A stretch of 64,000 bases of DNA from Eustoma russellianum (GCA_036186865.1 AP025071.1:10151879-10215878), one strand, 5' to 3'; shown: positions 21,130 to 33,832, counted from the first letter of the stretch. Translations and numbers: made by a program. The notes: generated by a model from the letters alone, not told the origin.

Positions 21130-24093
21130 GTTACCGTTACAAGTATCTAGAGCATGGCTGCAGTGATGTGCAATGCAAGTCATGACATGAAATAACATAT
21201 TATCATGCATGGTTTCGGAACTAAGAGCTAATCTAATTCCTACGTCATGTCTTTAGGCGGATAATCTAATCTTTTTAAAACTTAGAACCTTAGTTATTTT
21301 GGACTGTTTCCCGAAACTCATAACAACCTCCCGAAGGCATAGCATGTTTAAGTCCAAACCGCGTATATTGGCCCATTTTAACTTAATCCCTTTATTCAGC
21401 CCAAATTCCAGCTTTAGTACATCAACTTCGTGTCCGTGATTACTCACAAAAACGTTTGGGCTAATCTATCCATCTCACGTGACTTTACTTCTATATGTCC
21501 TAGGTGATTGTCGTAATATTCTCAGATTAATTCGATAACCATAAAGGGCTCATTTAATTAATTTTCCGGAATGGGTTAGGTGCTGAAACTCAACTGACCC
21601 ATTATACTAAAAACTTAGTTGTGGCAAATCCGTAATTCTTTTTTCAGAAATTCCAACTCACACGAGTCATAAACATGTGGGACTAATGTCCTAACGAAAT
21701 TTAGCCCAATTGCATATTCCTAAGTCCTACTTCAGAGTCCAGTAACCAGTTACTTAATTTCAGCCTTGTTCCAGTGATTTCAGTTGAGCAGTTTTACTAA
21801 TTAATTCATTAAACATAATCCAGAAATTGTTTTACCAAAATTCCAACTGGCATGTGCACTACACTCGTAGGATTATTGCCATGCCAGAAATCAGCTTTAT
21901 TGGTCATCTACAAGGCCTCTTTCCAAGCTAATCAAAAGAGATTACAATTCTGCTCAGTTCCTGCTTCTCAAGTCTGACCAGTATTACCAAATATTTTATT
22001 AAAAATTAATCATAGCTTATTTTGCCAAAATTCCAACTCTCATCTATTCTATACACATGGGGCCAGCTTTGTGCCAAAAATCAGAATTATTAAAGGTCTA
22101 CAAGGTCCTCTTTTAATCCGTTGAAGTCAGTGTTCAATTCTGCCCAGCGCCAGAATTTTGAACGGGAGCCGTTTTACCGCGTAATTTCTTAAGACTAATC
22201 CGTAGATTATTTTAACAAAATTCCAACTCTCACTTGTACTATATTCATAAGGCTAACTTTATACCAAAAATCAGCTTTATTGAAGGTCTGCAAGGTCCGT
22301 TTTAAGCCATTTAAAATGTCATTCTATTCTGCCCTATTCCAGCAGTTTGCTATTTTGTCATCTATACAAATCAAATGTCCATGTTCACCTTCTATTCAAT
22401 TCCCTAGGCCGAAACCTGTGTAGTGCCTTAACCACGTTTGCAACACATAATCAAGCATACAATCACATTCAAGAGTCATCTTAATCTAGTTTTACAGCAT
22501 CCTCATAAAACTCCCATCTTTTCACATGTATGCTTTTCTTAGACCTTTCAAATTTCAACCAAGAATCAATCTTGCCTAGACTCACTTAGTTGTACCTTAA
22601 ATCATCTCAAAACAGCCTTGTAACCTAATGCATGTAATAAAAGATTCCATCTTTAAGAGAATAAGTCACATAAAATGCATTGTTCTTAAGGAATCTCTAA
22701 GATACAATCTTAAACTTAGGATATTCAACTAAGGGTCATATCTTAAGACTCTCTAGTCATTCAAGTCACTAACTCTTTAAGTAAATCATGAGAGGTTAGT
22801 GTATACTTGCCTCTTCAAGCTAAAGCTCTTGTCTTTGCTTGGTTATGGAGTGAGTTGAGTTGAAACCTTCCTCTTCCTTCCTTGAGCATACGGCTTTGAG
22901 GGAGAATGGAAGGAAAAGATTACTCTTTATTCAATAGTGAGAATAGGATGTTTTTGAGGCTAGAACATCTTACCAAAATGAGCTTTGAGTGGAGGTTCAA
23001 GCACCTCAAGATGTCACCACCTAAGAAAGTCGATGGCTTTCACCTATTTGAACCATGGAGGCCACGGTTTTGGTATCAAGAGTTCATGTGAGCTTCATTG
23101 TTTACCAACATAAGAATTTACTTAAGGAAGTTTGGAACAAGACTTACCTAGAGATCTCTTGAGTCTTCTAAAATGAAAGTGAAGTTGAACTCCTATCCTT
23201 CAAGATGAAGGGGCCGAATTGTTGGTGAGGGAGATGGAGATTGTCTAAGTGTTATGCTCTTACTTGAATGTGTCTTGAGAGGAATCTCAAAATGACAAGA
23301 AGGTAGATGTTTCTAGAAGGGTTTAAATTAAAACATGTTGTGGAATTGGGGAAGGGGATGGCCGGTTTCATGAGGGAGGGAAAAATGGGGGTTAGGGTTT
23401 TCATGAGTGTTAATCAAGGTTAGGTTAGTAATAACCTCGGTTACTTTATTCCAACTATGGTTACTTTGGAGCTAACCCAAGTTACTTTATCCAACATGGT
23501 TATCTTAACCTTGGTTTAAGGAAAAAGTAACCATGGTAGGATTTAAAAATCCTCTATGGTTAGCCATAGAGGGGCTGGTTTGGTTGGGGTCTTTAATGAC
23601 CTCAACCATACTTTCTCCTCCTTTAATAAGTTGTTTTATTTATTCTTTGCATGCCAACCTCTTTGACTTAATTATGCAGTAGCATTTAAGGAATTATTCT
23701 AACTAATAGAATTGGCTAGAGAATTCTAGAATCCTTCCTTGCCTTGGCCGAAATTTTGGGGCCTTTGGGGCATTTTGGTATTTTTCATGTTTATCATATC
23801 TTATCCTTATATAATTTATGTTATTATTTATTTATCCAATATGATTGTAATTTTGCTTTGTGAGAATAAATTAAGATTGCATTCTTATGAAATTGTCTTA
23901 TGGTTGATCGAGGCCTCTTGGCTAATTTTCATAAGGTATCACAATATCTTTTGACATTCCCTTATATAATTATTTAGTATCCATTTCAAAAGTAATTAAG
24001 TAAAGTAGTGCTACTTGACTTAAGTAACATGTAATTGATAGAATCATTGTCATTAAATCATGGTTTCATGTACATGGTCGTTGGGGTACAACA
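21130..24093 (-). repeat. Decayed E1-like Tekay LTR, minus strand
   Basis: On the minus strand it begins at 24093 with tgttgtaccccaacgaccat, almost the E1 LTR start, and runs collinearly with it, including the leader segments near 22750-23100 and the 190-bp array (ttccaact anchors at 21651, 21841, 22031, 22221). The last part of the LTR (minisatellite to gctaca end) is missing at about 21130. Open frames such as 22906-23091 are chance. It is inserted in, or joined to, SIRE-type LTR sequence at 24094. Confidence 0.85.
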
Positions 24094-24478
24094 ATACGTG
24101 TCGTATGATGTGCCAAAAATGTTCCATGTGTTGTGTACGTAGAAAACCGAATTTTCGATGTTTATCGATTACCCGATTTTTCTCTAATTAAATTCCAACT
24201 TTTTGCACATTATATATATTATGTTACACATAATATATATAATATAAACTTTAATTTTCAGCACTTGGCTGGTCTAAAGTGGCGCCATTTACATGTGACA
24301 AAATTGAAATTGGAATCTCCACAATTTGGCCTTAATGTGGGGTGATTTGTGTGTGCCAACATGGAATGATTTTATGGCTGGAAATAACATCATAGGCACG
24401 AAAATTATAATGATTTTTGAGGTGTAGGGGCTGGCCATCTATTTATGGCAAGTACGTGACACGTTGGCAGTCCGTCTT
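24094..24478 (-). repeat. SIRE-type LTR fragment, near-identical to 59240-59625
   Basis: About 385 bp matching the middle of the LTR at 57188-60225, from gatgtgccaaaaa to caagtacRtgacacgttggc, at roughly 90% identity by eye. It ends abruptly in LINE-like or unassigned sequence near 24480. Confidence 0.8.
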
Positions 24479-24700
24479 CGCCTTTTGATCATAGGAATGG
24501 TGGTAAGAAAGGTATGGATGCCTTTTTTTGGTATGTGGTAAGTCGATTTACATATTTTTAGGTATTATTTCGAGTTATTTTAAAATATTTTTATTTCTAT
24601 TTTACCTATTCTTGCTCCTATTTCATATTTTTCTCTTGCACTAGGATGAATGCAAGCCTACTCTCCCAGCAAATACACATCTTCTACACGTTCATCTCCC
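24479..24700. other. AT-rich spacer, nothing recognised
   Basis: T-rich sequence between the LTR fragment and the LINE-like frame; no coding or repeat structure seen. Confidence 0.5.
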
Positions 24701-24704
24701 CTTC

Positions 24705-25850
24705 TTGAGCCTCCTTCTCTCTTTTGCTCGTTTAACTAGCTTCTGCTTTGACTCGCTTAAGGCTGCCCTCTTATGCAAGAAGACAGCCACAAAAAATAGT
24801 AGCTTGGACTCCACAAGTTCAAGCAAGAACGCTAAGCCTTCAGCCATAATAGGGAAGAAAAAGTCCAAAGATCTGGCGTGTCTACTCTAGGCTACTGAAG
24901 ATGTTGAAGTTTCTTCTTCTAATGAGGAAGAAGAGGATGGGCATGACAGGTTCTCCTTCCATGGAAACACTGATGGAGAAGAAATGCCCCATGGAAAAAT
25001 ATAAGTGTTCCATGTAGAGGAAGTAATTGCCAAGCCAACTGAGGTGTTGAACCCCTTACAAGAATGCCTAGAAGTAAATGGTGGGAGCTGCATTCCAATG
25101 GGGTTCGAGGAAACTTGGAAGGTCCGAAAATTTCATCTCCATGCTCAAAAGATTGTCCAGGGGGTAATACCCAACTGTGTCACCCATGGGCCATGGCGGA
25201 CTGCCAGTAGGCAGCCTACCAGAGGAATCCAGCCTACTCCGCCCACGTGACTTTACCTTGGGAAAATCCTCTAATCTATCTGTTGAGATATTCCCTACTC
25301 CAACAGTCAATGCCACATCAGTTGATAAGTCCCTTTCCACTTTGAATGTTGTGCCACAATTCATCCCAACAGCTAAGGCCCATGCCTCCGTACCTGGCCA
25401 GACCAGCAAGCCACGGACCAACCTTGCCAACCCTGCCAGCCATGGCAACATCCCACCTGACCAGGCCAAAAACTCCAATCACCCAAGCCTTGGACCACCT
25501 TATTTAAAAATAACAGAAGGCTTGAACACTGTCTTAAATTAAAGAAGACTGTGGGCACACCAAATGGAAAAGTTTATGTAAACATAAATTCCCTCAAGCA
25601 TAATGATGAGTGGGAGGGATGCCTTGTGGGTTGCTTTGTGGGCAAGTTTCCAGGTAGACAAGCCATCTACAATCTAGCCAAGACATGGAAGCCTAAACAT
25701 CGAATTGACTTCCATGCTTTAGGCTGGATTATTTTCAAGTTTGACACAGTGCAAGACATGCAATAAGTACTATAATCAAGGCCCTACTTCATGTATGAAA
25801 GGTCCTTAATCTTAAAGAAGATGCCTAGATTCTTGTACATTTTCTTGATG
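24705..25850 (+). pseudogene. LINE ORF1-like sequence with DUF4283-like domain
   Basis: A broken + strand reading. The first part is Ser/Lys-rich then acidic (VEVSSSNEEEEDGHDRFSF), with stops near 24890 and 25004. A Pro/Thr-rich linker follows (25177-25540). The end has VGCFVGKFPGRQAIYNLAKT, a conserved-looking Trp-Lys pair and IIFKFDTVQDM, then RPYFMYERSLILKKMPRF, which follow the DUF4283 pattern (VGCF.GK, W, FKF, GPYF, L.L..MP) typical of ORF1 proteins of plant L1 elements. Such proteins bind element RNA. No reverse transcriptase is seen downstream, so it is truncated. Confidence 0.65.
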
Positions 25851-26200
25851 ATCATCATGTGTTCATCCATGATTTTTAGTGTCTTGATTTTGCATGATTA
25901 TGATTCGCCATAATTTGTGCTATATTGCATGGCCGTAAAAGTTTGTTTCTTTGATGATCATCATGTCATTTCAATGAATTTACATCTTAAAATGGGACTG
26001 TTTTGGGTTCCATTATTAGGCATGGTTCATCACCATCATTTTGATGTGTAGCATTGATGATCATGGCCTAAGAATGTGTATTTTTATGGGTTTCATCATT
26101 ATATATATTTGCATGTGTTATCCATCATGATCATCATCATGATCGTGATTCTTATGATCATGATTATGGTGGAAGTCACCATGCATGAGTTTATATATGT
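25845..26200. repeat. Low-complexity block rich in gatgatcatcatg
   Basis: Many overlapping tgatcatca / catgatcatg words, several of them palindromic (for example tgatgatcatca at about 25848 and 25952, and catcatgatcatcatcatga near 26125). No protein coding is evident. Confidence 0.6.
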
Positions 26201-26337
26201 TAAGATCATAGAGTTCATGCATCATCATGGTGAAAAATGAATATGTTAAAGAAGCATGCGTACATTCATGACAAGTAATGAGTTAAAAGATTATGACCAT
26301 TTTACATGCATGATGTGATGAACAAGTTGCAAAATTA

Positions 26338-26356
26338 AGTGTGTGTGTGTGTGTGC
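26338..26356. repeat. (GT)n microsatellite
   Basis: About nine GT units followed by gcatatatg. Confidence 0.9.
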
Positions 26357-26359
26357 ATA

Positions 26360-28127
26360 TATGTGTTCGGCCAAGCGGCCATATTAATGTGCCATGATGA
26401 TGTTAAGTATTTTACTCGAGTATATACATGTAAAGGTATGTATAAAGTATATTATATACGTGGCAAATTAAACGATGAGCACTCAAGTTAATTTAAAGAG
26501 GTGACAAAATAAAATAAGGGCTTTTTGTGATATATATTAACCGAAGCTATAGAAGGTCAAAAGAGTAACTTTCCACACCGCAAAAACTATGAAAATCGGC
26601 TGAATAGAGAACCATAAGATAAGACAAAGAAATGGACAAGGAAGGGTTAATATCTTGGTGGAATGAAGCCCAAAAAGTGGACTGTTTTAAGGGTAAAACC
26701 CGTGAGGCTCAAGTGAGGGCAAAATGAGAATATCACACAAGTTATGATATGAAATTTAAGCCAACAACTGACTTTAGGAGCTGAAAGGATTAGAGGCTAA
26801 AATCAGCCCCACAATCGAGCATACTTGCATGCATACATACATGAAACCAAGTTTTTAAAACCATACGTTTTACCATACGATACATGTTTGCAAAATGTTT
26901 TTCATTAAGTGATACATTCCAAAGAGATTATACTACATGATATATTTTTACAAAAAGGTTTGATCACATGATATGTTTTAAAGGGATTTCAATGAACCAT
27001 GCGACGAGACGATTGATTCTGATGACACAGTTATGAACGATGACACAGTTATGTTTATACGATGTTATTGATTCGCTGCTTCGCAACCCATATGTTGTAT
27101 GATTGGAGGCTGTACTGACATTAGGTGGAGGAGAGAGGATGTCAATGGCATACAGTGTGCTACAGTTACCGGAGGCCATCATGGCATTTGTACCTAGGAG
27201 AGGTTGGTGTTGTGGGCATATAGAGTTCCCTATCGATTTGACACATATGAGTATATGGGAATCAATCGGTCTATCATGCACATCGTTTGTAAATGAAAAG
27301 TATTATAGCCATGTATTTGACACAGTTTTGAAAGCTATGAATACGTTATGCTTTGAAATGCTTATGAAAAGATGCATGTTACAGTTTGATGGTGCATATG
27401 TACATTCACCGAGCCGCCCTATTGTATACTTATTTAGACCATGGGTAGACTTAAGATGAACTCATAGAAAATGATTCTCAACACAACTATATTCAATGGG
27501 TTTTAACAGAAGACAAGGATTAAAACATGTGAAATGATTAAACTAATGAAGGAATATGAAAACGATGTAAGTTCTTCTGTGACTTTATTTACTGTGCTTT
27601 ACATGATTATATGATGTCTTGAATTAACTGATTTACTCGTCACTTTATTCACAAACAAAGACGTGTATGTTCACTACTTTACAGTATTTGCCTTATTACC
27701 CCGTCTCTCATGCATGATCCAGATGAAGAACTCAGGCGGAGATACTTGCTGGGCGATTCATTATCGTTCACTCCTTATTTTACCATCTTGTAGAGCCCCG
27801 AGAGCCTGAACCAAACTTCATAGACGACGAGCCGAGGATAGGACACTCGTGAGCAGTTAGAGGGCCTAGCTGAATTGGATTTGTACTTTTGCTATCCCCC
27901 ACATGTACAATTTCCCCTTATGTATCGACAACATTATGATGTACTCGGATTTAGTAGGATGTAGAATGCATGTCACTTATGTTTATACTGAAGATTTTAT
28001 TATACTTCTGCTATTCGATACATGTTCATGTTGAGGTGCTACAGACGTTATCAATGCCTTGTACTTCTCGTAGTAGAGTACGGAGGGTGCATCATACTAA
28101 GACTCTAATCCCAGGTGAGGTTCTACA
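26360..28127 (+). repeat. Decayed Tekay-like LTR, + strand
   Basis: The right end reads like the last 350 bp of the E1 and B LTRs: ttgctgggcgattcattatc, a gacgagccgagg segment, cttctcgtagtagagtacgg and an ending ttctaca at 28127. The rest is too diverged to align by eye with confidence. The 118-codon open frame at 27103-27459 has no recognisable protein. The left edge is approximate. Confidence 0.55.
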
Positions 28128-29847
28128 TCCAAAATTTGTGAAATTTTGTCGCACTGTACTTTAAGATGTTATCTATATGTCATAAAAATTTTAGATCAAA
28201 ATTCAAAGTCTAAAGCCCTGAAAAAAATTTTGATTGAACCTTATTATCAGTGAAAACTTTCCCTCATAATGAAAAATTAATTCCCAATTAATGACAACTC
28301 CAAAGGATCTGAAATTTTGATGAGCTGTCCCTTACGATGTATAGTTTAATGAGATGAAACAGTTTTGCAAACTTTCTTTTGCAAGTATGTCCACGTTGAT
28401 GTTCTCTATCTCTACCGATCTGAAAATCAGATTGCACTAGTCTCAGAACTTTAAAAATGTTTAGATGATTTATACTTATCCAAATTCGACAAATCTTAAC
28501 TTAAACCAACGACCTTTATTTGTGTCTTTGTAAAATTTGGGAATTTTCGAAAATCGTTTGCCATTTTTTTAGTTGTTTGAAAATGATACAAAAACAGTAC
28601 TGAAAGCAAAATGCAGAAAAGTAAAGACACACAGATTTTTATACTGGTTCGGTCAATGTGACCTACTTCATTATTCGAGGACACCTTCTTTGGTATTCAC
28701 TAATCATCAAAGTCACCTTAGAACAAGGGTGGTTGAAGTTATACACCAACTCCTTTAATGTCCAACACTTTTACAACAATCACAACAACAATCACCAATT
28801 TCAATCACCATTTAATCTTGTTTTCTAGGATACTCTAAGATAGGTCTTGAATGTATAAAACATGTCTAAGTACATGTCACCACATGTCACAATCAGCCCC
28901 CTTTAATATAATGTAGAAATTTGAATTTTCGACTTCTGCCGATTGCATGATTTTTCTCCAATTAATCACGAACCCTTTAGACATCTAAAGTGTGATATAA
29001 TACATAAAAATGTGTAATCTCAGCTCCATATAATGTAGGAAATTTGGCCATGGGGGTGTAACATTTTTGAATTTGAATTTCCAAGAGAATAAGGAAAATG
29101 ATGTTGATATATGTAATTATGGTATGACTTTTTGTCTTGAATTTTTCATGTGGTGCACGAAATTTTAAGGTACTTGGAGTGTATATTGGCTTGCCATCTT
29201 TGTATGGTAAGTTTACAATGTGCCGGTGACAGTTTGGTAGTCATTTGAGGTGGAGATTTTCGGTTTACGAACTTTTGACATGTCGATATATTTTTGGAAA
29301 ATTGATGACATGGAATATATGACTTAGAATATCTTGGATATGTATATGATTTCTTGACGTTGATGACATATGTTGTGACATGTCTTTGAAATGCCAAGAT
29401 AGAAGAATATAGCTTGACGTCTTAAGAAAAGAAATATATATTTATATATATGTGTGTATATATATGTATATATATCGTGTATGTATATATGTAATGTAGA
29501 GAGAAACTTTCCATGTTGAGATTTATTGAAGATTAGACATTTTCAAATATCTCCTTAGACACTTCAATTAGTGAACTAGTTTAGTTCATTTAAATAGGCA
29601 TCTTTAAATATCTCCTTAGACACTTCATTTAATAAACAAGTTTAGTTCATTTAACTTGGTACCTGAAAATAATATAAACACAACAAATGTTTGCCATATG
29701 ATTTAAGTCTTAATGCTTCATGGCACATTAGTACAACATTGATATATATATAAGCATATAAGACATATTTATCGTGCAAACATATCATGCATCACGTAAC
29801 ATTTAAATCATGTATTTTGAAATCGTTCAAACAATGATTTCTCAACA
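28128..29847 (-). repeat. SIRE-type LTR, minus strand
   Basis: Collinear with 57188-60225 but about 1.2 kb shorter. Shared landmarks are the ccgatctgaaaatcagattg / agtctcagaactttaRa stretch (about 28418), the ttttatactggttcggtc segment (28637) next to the caccaactcc segment, and the acctgaaaataRtaYaa / cacaacaaatgtttgccat segment (29660). On the minus strand it starts tgttgagaaatc at 29847. Its far end is cut at 28127. Confidence 0.75.
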
Positions 29848-29914
29848 CTTAGTGATGGAGGTTGCTATGAAAAAAGAGAGAATGTTTATTTCCTAAAAAG
29901 GTTATGTATCATAA

Positions 29915-30500
29915 TATATGCACAGTCCTACTAATGAGCATCTCCAAGCTGCTGTAAGAATTCTCTGGTACCTCAAAAATGCACCAGGTAAGGATTGTGT
30001 TTCAAGAAGAGCACGGATCGAAGTGTCAAGATCTTTACAGATGCAGACTGGGATGGATCCAAGAATGATATGAGATCAACTACAGTCCATGGAACCTTTT
30101 TATGGGAAAACCTAGTCGCTTGGCGAAGCAAGAAGCAACCAGTAGTGTCAAGAAGCAGAGCTGAGGGCACTTGCACTAGGAATATGTGAAGGCATTTGGA
30201 TCAGAAGAGTTCTTGAAGACCTTCATATAGAGGCAAGATTACCTATACAAATCTATTGTGACGGTGTCTCCGCAATAAGCATGGCAGAGAACCCAGTTCA
30301 ACATGATAAGTCAAAGCACGTAGAAATCGGCAGACATTTTATCCGGAAAAAATAGAAGGAAATAAGGTCAGCTTATTACATATCTCCACCAGGGATCCAA
30401 ATGCAGATCTCCTCACGAATCCAATTTCAACAAGTATCTTTCAGTACTTAATGTTCAAGCTTAGTTGGTATGAATATATACAACTAAGCTTGAGGAGGAA
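29915..30500 (+). pseudogene. Copia RNase H remnant
   Basis: Broken + strand frames give PTNEHLQAAVRILWYLKNAP, then DADWDGS, a WRSKKQPVVSRS-like block, ALALGICEGIWIRRVLEDLH, IQIYCDGVSAISMAENP and DKSKHVEIGRHFI. This is the C-terminal RNase H of a Ty1/copia polyprotein in the usual order (A-D-W-D, K-Q, S-A-E-A-E position, C-D, H-x2-K-H). At least two stops and one frameshift. It is followed by a purine tract (gaggaggaa) and the 3' LTR. Confidence 0.85.
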
Positions 30501-31009
30501 TGTGAAAACAAGTCCAGCCGAGCTGTGCCGAGATATGTTGACATGATCTAAATAAACATCTTGCTGGAAAATAGAGTGAAGTCAGTCAGCCGAGGTGAGC
30601 TGAGCCAAGGCGAAGGACGGACAAAGGAATGCTGAGTTGAACTGAAGAAAAGCTGAAGTGAGGGAAGAAGGATGACGTGATGCACTGAAGAGAAGCACGT
30701 CGAACTGAAGATAAAAAAGTTGAAATAAAGAAGACGCTGAGCCTAGGTGAAGCACAAAGGCAGCAACACTAGGACCAAGCTGTCGTACTTAGTAAATATT
30801 GTAACATAAAATTCTTTTATTGTACATAAGACAGAGCTGCACAGGTAACTAGCCGTTATCTTAGACAGAAAACACTGTAGATAAATCGTAACCACTATCC
30901 AAGTGGTAAAATACAGCCGTTAGGAGTAGAATTCTCCCTATAAAAGGGAATCAACCATGTAAATATTAAACTTAATTTGAATGAATTCTTGAATTATTCA
31001 ATCTTGACA
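30501..31009 (+). repeat. 3' LTR of the copia remnant
   Basis: Starts tgtgaaaacaag right after the purine tract gaggaggaa. It contains a promoter-like ctataaaag box (30938) and the inferred end is cttgaca at 31009, giving about 509 bp. No second LTR lies in the window, so the end is tentative. Confidence 0.65.
30938..30946 (+). promoter_or_regulatory. TATA box in copia LTR
   Basis: ctataaaag, placed about 70 bp before the inferred LTR end in the region expected for the U3/R promoter. Confidence 0.5.
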
Positions 31010-31129
31010 GCTGGTGTTGGTCCCACAAAAGCTTTTAGATACTTCACAAGCCAAGTTGGTGGAGTACAAAGTGTTTGGTTGTATTGAACAAGATGTTCAT
31101 AATCATCAACAATCCTGAAGGAAAAGTTT

Positions 31130-31740
31130 GATTAATGGTAGAGATGCTCAAGCATTGATTGATTGTTTCTCAAATAGAAAACTAATGGACTCAAATTTCA
31201 TTTACACATTCCAACTTGCCAAATATGACCGATTATGCAATGTGTTTTGGAGAAATAGTGTTTCAAGTTCGTATTTTGATTTTTTTTGAGGATGTGATGA
31301 TTTTTGATACATATATAGGACAAATAAATGGAATACGGCTTTTGCTCCTTTTTTTAGGACTAAGTAACCATTGGAAAAACATTTGCTTAGGGTGTGCATT
31401 CTTGCATGATGAGATTTCATGTTCATTTCAATTGCATTTAAGTCATTTATGGATCCAACGGAAGAAAAAAAACCAAAAAAGATTTTTATGGATCAAGATC
31501 AGACAAGGGCGAATGCAATTAAAATATGTTCTTAAACTCTTGTCATTGCTTATGTGAGTGACATACTGAAAAGAATGCAAACAAAGAAAAATTCAATAAA
31601 CTACTATGGAGATGCAAGCCATAAAGTGAGTTTGAAATTATTTGGAAAGAAATGATTGATGAATGGAATGCTGAAGATAATTCTTGCTTAACGACTTTAT
31701 AGTTTGACGGAAAAATGGTGCCCATCATTTAACAAGGGCT
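31130..31740 (+). pseudogene. FAR1/FRS-like (MULE-derived transposase) remnant
   Basis: A broken + strand reading from about 31190 has FQLAKYDRLCNVFWRNSVSS, then a SYFDFFEDVMIFDT-like stretch, AFAPF, LGCAFLHDE, IMDQDQ and NAIKI. This follows the FAR1/FHY3 family order (D-x-R-L-x-N-x-F-W, FGDV..FDTTY, PFAPF, LLGCALL, TDQD, AM.NAI), which comes from Mutator-like transposases. The frame changes several times and stops are frequent, so it is dead. The DNA-binding N-terminus and SWIM finger were not found. It could be a host FRS gene copy or the MULE itself. Confidence 0.6.
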
Positions 31741-32023
31741 TTTTCTTTTTTTGGTGACATCAGCTCTACAAACTGCAATAGTATTTTCAGTCCATAGTAT
31801 TTTCTTGTTTGTAGTTAACACAAGTTTGAGACATTAGGATGGCTGTGTCCTCATGTCTTAATTAAGGATTAAGCATATAAACTTATATCCAAATCATTAT
31901 ATTCTGAAAAGATGGACAAAAGGAAAAAACAAGAAAGTGTGTTTGAGAAAGATTAGTCCAGAAGATGCAACATATTTAAATCTTCAATAACAATTTGTCT
32001 GAATGTTTTATTAATAGAAGCTT

Positions 32024-32158
32024 TTTTTTTGTCACGAGTTTGGCTGCTGAGAATGAAATGACAACGAAAATAGCTAAAGAGTATTGAGAGCATTTCAAGG
32101 TAGCTAGAACTAAAATTATAGACAAGATGATGATATGTTGGAACATGATACTAGTAAA
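32024..32158 (+). repeat. 135-bp direct repeat, left copy
   Basis: Matches 33698-33832 with about half a dozen differences. It runs from ttttttgtcacgagtttgg to gatactagtaaa and its reading contains NEMTTKIAKEY and FKVARTKI, protein-like but not recognised. Confidence 0.85.
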
Positions 32159-32496
32159 CAAATTATATTACGTATTACCTATATTGCGTAATTACCCTAT
32201 ATTGCGTGGGGTTCATTATTGCATTTTATCTTCTAATGTTATTTTATCTTTTTAGACTTTATTTTAGGTTTCTACACTTTATTTTATCTGGCTTTCACCC
32301 ACTTCATTCTTTTATTTCCTTATTTTGATCTTCCCCTATTCTTTTATCTTGCTTTAATTTTCTTTTCTTCTCTCTTTTTTTCCCTTTTTCCTTTCTTGAA
32401 CTCAATAAGCAATTCAATGAAAAATCCTTTTTCAAAAAAATCGGCCAGCCATAACACATTTAACCCACACCAATTATAATTCATATATATACATAT

Positions 32497-32543
<47 letters not shown>

Positions 32544-33697
32544 CATATATACATATAGACACACACACATATATATATATATATATTAGTGTATACACAA
32601 GACATATTAAATATATATAAGTGGGTTCATGCAAAATTCATATTTTTCCCCCCCACAAAACTCACTGCCCGAAAACGTATATGGGTTTGGCCATATACTC
32701 ACTGTCCGAAATTATATATATGGCTATATACCATGCAACAGAATTTGCCCATTTCAATTTCATCACAATGCAAAGATTATACACATGCACACCTTCGAAA
32801 CTAATCACATTTCTCATAAAAGTCAACTATTATATATGCTTAATATCCATACCAAATATACGTTCTGTACGTACTTTCTATTGTATCAAAAATAATATTT
32901 TTGAAATCACTTAACTCAACTGGCTGAATTTCTCCAAATATTAGTAATCAAATTTTCGGCTAGCACAACTTTTACAAAATTCGATATCCATATGTATGCA
33001 TAATATATATATACATATATATATATATATATGTTCATATAAACACGGGAATAAATACACGTATTTTCATCAATCTATGCATTCACAAATATGTCATGTA
33101 TGATCCAATTTTAATACAAACATAAAGCCATAAGATTTGTAATAACATAGCAAATATAGTAAAAGCATTTGCCTCGTTTTCCGGTTGTATACAGTATACG
33201 AAGAATCGGGGTTGAAAATAGACCGAAATCACTTGTTTATTTCCCCAAGGGCTGGCGGCAGAATTGTTCTAAATTGAAGCACTAGTGGCCGATTGTTAAA
33301 TATTTGAAAATTGGTTGCTTGGTAAAGATTGTGGGCTGGCATTTGTTTGAATATGAGAATTGGAGAAATTTGGGGACAATAATGGGTGGCTGCAGAAGGC
33401 TGGGAATTTGATAAGAATGGCGGCAGGGAGCTGAAGTTTCTTGGAGAAAATATGGCTGAACCTAAGTTAATTTAGGTTATCTTCTCTTAGTTTAATTTGA
33501 ATTTGTATATTGATTTAAACTTATCTACTATTCACTTCCTAATCATATTAGGATCCCAAGTTTTAAACTTATCTATTTTATTTATTTATTTTTTCTTTTT
33601 ATGCCGTATGTATCTAATGTATATAATATATATATTTTGTTTTATGTATTACGTATGCATGTGTACATTGTGCATGCATGAACCACGGGTTACAGCA
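32159..33697. other. 1.5 kb AT-rich insert between the 135-bp repeats
   Basis: Begins caaattatattacgtattac and ends cgggttacagca. It has pyrimidine-rich sequence at 32225-32400, mixed CA/TA microsatellites at 32480-32590 and 33001-33033, and no coding region. A solo LTR of an unknown family is possible but I could not define TG...CA ends with a target duplication. Confidence 0.55.
32480..32590. repeat. Compound (TA)n/(CA)n microsatellite
   Basis: Alternating atatat and acacac tracts over about 110 bp. Confidence 0.9.
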
Positions 33698-33832
33698 TTT
33701 TTTTGTCACGAGTTTGGATGTTGAGAATGAAATGACAACGAAAATAGCTAAAGAGTATAGAGAGCATTTCAAGGTAGCTAGAACTAAAATTATAAACAAG
33801 ATGATGATATGGTGGAACATGATACTAGTAAA
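33698..33832 (+). repeat. 135-bp direct repeat, right copy
   Basis: Second copy of 32024-32158. Sequence beyond it (to 34012) is not present after the left copy and is interrupted by E2 at 34013. Confidence 0.85.

Noticed and set aside
27103..27459. 118-codon open frame
   Set aside because: No motif recognised and it falls in a decayed LTR-like region; chance frame is more likely.
32024..33832. 135-bp repeats as a target-site duplication
   Set aside because: Known target duplications are a few to about 20 bp; this length needs another mechanism.
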